From NCBI GenBank assembly GCA_018830685.1, contig JAHJRR010000004.1, positions 1-6,132 of the forward strand: a stretch of 6,132 nucleotides of DNA, written 5' to 3'. The DNA comes from Nanobdellota archaeon. Lineage in GTDB: Archaea; Nanobdellota; Nanobdellia; Pacearchaeales; GW2011-AR1. Position numbers and translations under genes: made by a program. Each line of letters opens with the position of its first letter. Positions within the stretch are counted from its first letter, which is position 1. The notes under the pieces are model-generated. The model made no database searches. It was not told the origin of the DNA and saw nothing but the letters and a program-made list of their open reading frames with translations. Positions 5,285-6,132 of the stretch are shown here, piece after piece.

Positions 5285-6132
5285 ATGGGTGTATTAGAAC
5301 AGGTCTCAGATTTGAAGAATCGAGGATTAGAAGAAAGTGCCATAGTGAACCAACTCACTAATTCAGGGGTCTCTCCCAAAGATATAATCGAAGCAATAAA
5401 TCATGTCAAAATAAAAAAAGCTGTTTCATCAGAGGACACTGGCAATTCTTCCAAAGGAATGGAACCATCAATAATGGCTAATCCTGAAAATTCAAATGAA
5501 GAAACACTTCCTACAGAAGGAGAGATTTCAGATGAAGATCTCACCCCTCCAAAAAGAGAAGATTCTACAAGAGTTCATCAGATTCGTGCACCCGTCACAA
5601 AAGAAATGTCTGAGGAAGAAAATGAAGAAGTTCCAAGACCTTCTGAAGAAAAACACTCTGAAGAAGAACAAGAAGAATACTCTCCAGAACAGTATTCAGA
5701 ACAAGAATATTCCCCCCCACAAAATCAAGATTATTCTCAAGGATTTCAACAAGATTATGATTACTCCGCTCAACCTCAAACCATGGCACCCCAAGGACTA
5801 AGTGACGCAGATACAATCATAGAAATAGCAGAACAAGTCTTCATAGAAAAAATAAAAAACATCCAGAAAAAAGTTGATGATCTGACAGAATTCAAAACAC
5901 TCTCCGAAGTAAAAATAGATAACATTTCAGACAGATTGAAGAGAATAGAAAACACCATAGACAAACTCCAGGCAGATGTCCTCGAAAAAGTCGGCTCATA
6001 CGGAAGGGGAATAGAATCTGTAAAAAGAGAGATGGATATGGTTCAAGAATCATTCGGAAAAGTTGTTAACAATTTAGCAGACCACAGAGAAAGAACGCAT
6101 CATCATACAACTCAAAACCACGCAGCACATCC
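5285..6132 (+). CDS. Disordered-linker and coiled-coil protein of unknown function, partial at its C-terminus
   Basis: Open for 282 codons from the ATG at 5285 and leaving the right edge, with no stop seen. I recognise no named family. Residues 2-45 form a compact helical module (LEQVSDLKNRGLEESAIVNQL, then GVSPKDIIEAINHV) that reads like two short helix pairs suited to protein binding. Residues about 46-130 are acidic and disordered; 130-170 are a Q/Y/S/P-rich low-complexity tract with repeated EYSP and DYS units. Residues about 174-265 form a long coiled coil (for example ISDRLKRIENTIDKLQ at 214-229). A histidine cluster (THHH, H279, H282) begins where the window ends. The ATG lies one base after the preceding stop, without a Shine-Dalgarno, implying coupled translation. 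The tripartite shape suggests a tether or assembly platform, which is inference. Confidence 0.85.
   Translation, partial: MGVLEQVSDLKNRGLEESAIVNQLTNSGVSPKDIIEAINHVKIKKAVSSEDTGNSSKGMEPSIMANPENSNEETLPTEGEISDEDLTPPKREDSTRVHQIRAPVTKEMSEEENEEVPRPSEEKHSEEEQEEYSPEQYSEQEYSPPQNQDYSQGFQQDYDYSAQPQTMAPQGLSDADTIIEIAEQVFIEKIKNIQKKVDDLTEFKTLSEVKIDNISDRLKRIENTIDKLQADVLEKVGSYGRGIESVKREMDMVQESFGKVVNNLADHRERTHHHTTQNHAAH

Noticed and set aside
5496..5964. Alternative frames inside the second coiled-coil gene (5496-5801 plus; 5595-5816 and 5776-5964 minus)
   Set aside because: They are overlapped by a continuous 282-codon frame with a sensible domain order; the alternatives reflect biased base composition.

Overview
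The window is AT-rich and looks archaeal, most likely from a small-genome DPANN lineage (Pacearchaeota/Woesearchaeota type). The evidence is the archaeal version of the type II/IV secretion ATPase plus a double-domain type II secretion F membrane protein, TATA-like boxes placed for leaderless transcripts, GAGGTGA/GAGGGGAG Shine-Dalgarno sites only in front of internal genes, and stop-start overlaps. The lineage is inferred, because no taxonomic marker gene is present. No stretch longer than about 300 bases lacks a gene.

Minus strand, read right to left from 4865: (1) a 777-residue secretion ATPase of the GspE/PilB/ArlI/VirB11 superfamily; (2) a 94-residue protein resembling BECR-fold (PBECR2-like) ribonuclease toxins, whose ATG shares one base with the ATPase stop codon (TGATG); (3) an 83-residue DUF2283 protein, overlapping the toxin by ATGA and probably its antitoxin; (4) a gap of about 120 bases holding a GC-rich direct repeat (CGCTCGC-TA-CGCTCGC), a small palindrome and a weak TATA-like box; (5) a type II secretion F-domain polytopic membrane protein. 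This last gene starts at a TTG with a strong Shine-Dalgarno and stays open for 626 codons until it leaves the left edge. The ATPase and the F-domain protein would form the motor and membrane platform of a type IV pilus-, archaellum- or secretion-like machine. A putative toxin-antitoxin pair sits between them.

Plus strand, read left to right from 4942: two tightly packed genes of unknown function. The first encodes a 113-residue coiled-coil protein. The second encodes a protein with an N-terminal helical domain, a long acidic and then Q/Y/S/P-rich disordered middle, and a C-terminal coiled coil; it leaves the right edge after 282 codons. They could be cytosolic scaffold or regulatory partners of the secretion motor, in the role ArlC/D/E play for the archaellum, but that rests only on context and architecture.

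The two transcription units diverge from a 76-base region with striking symmetry. The two TATA-like boxes form a perfect 9-bp inverted repeat, and its axis is exactly 38.5 bases from each start codon. No prepilin, prepilin peptidase or other structural subunit is in the window, so the substrate of the machine cannot be read here.
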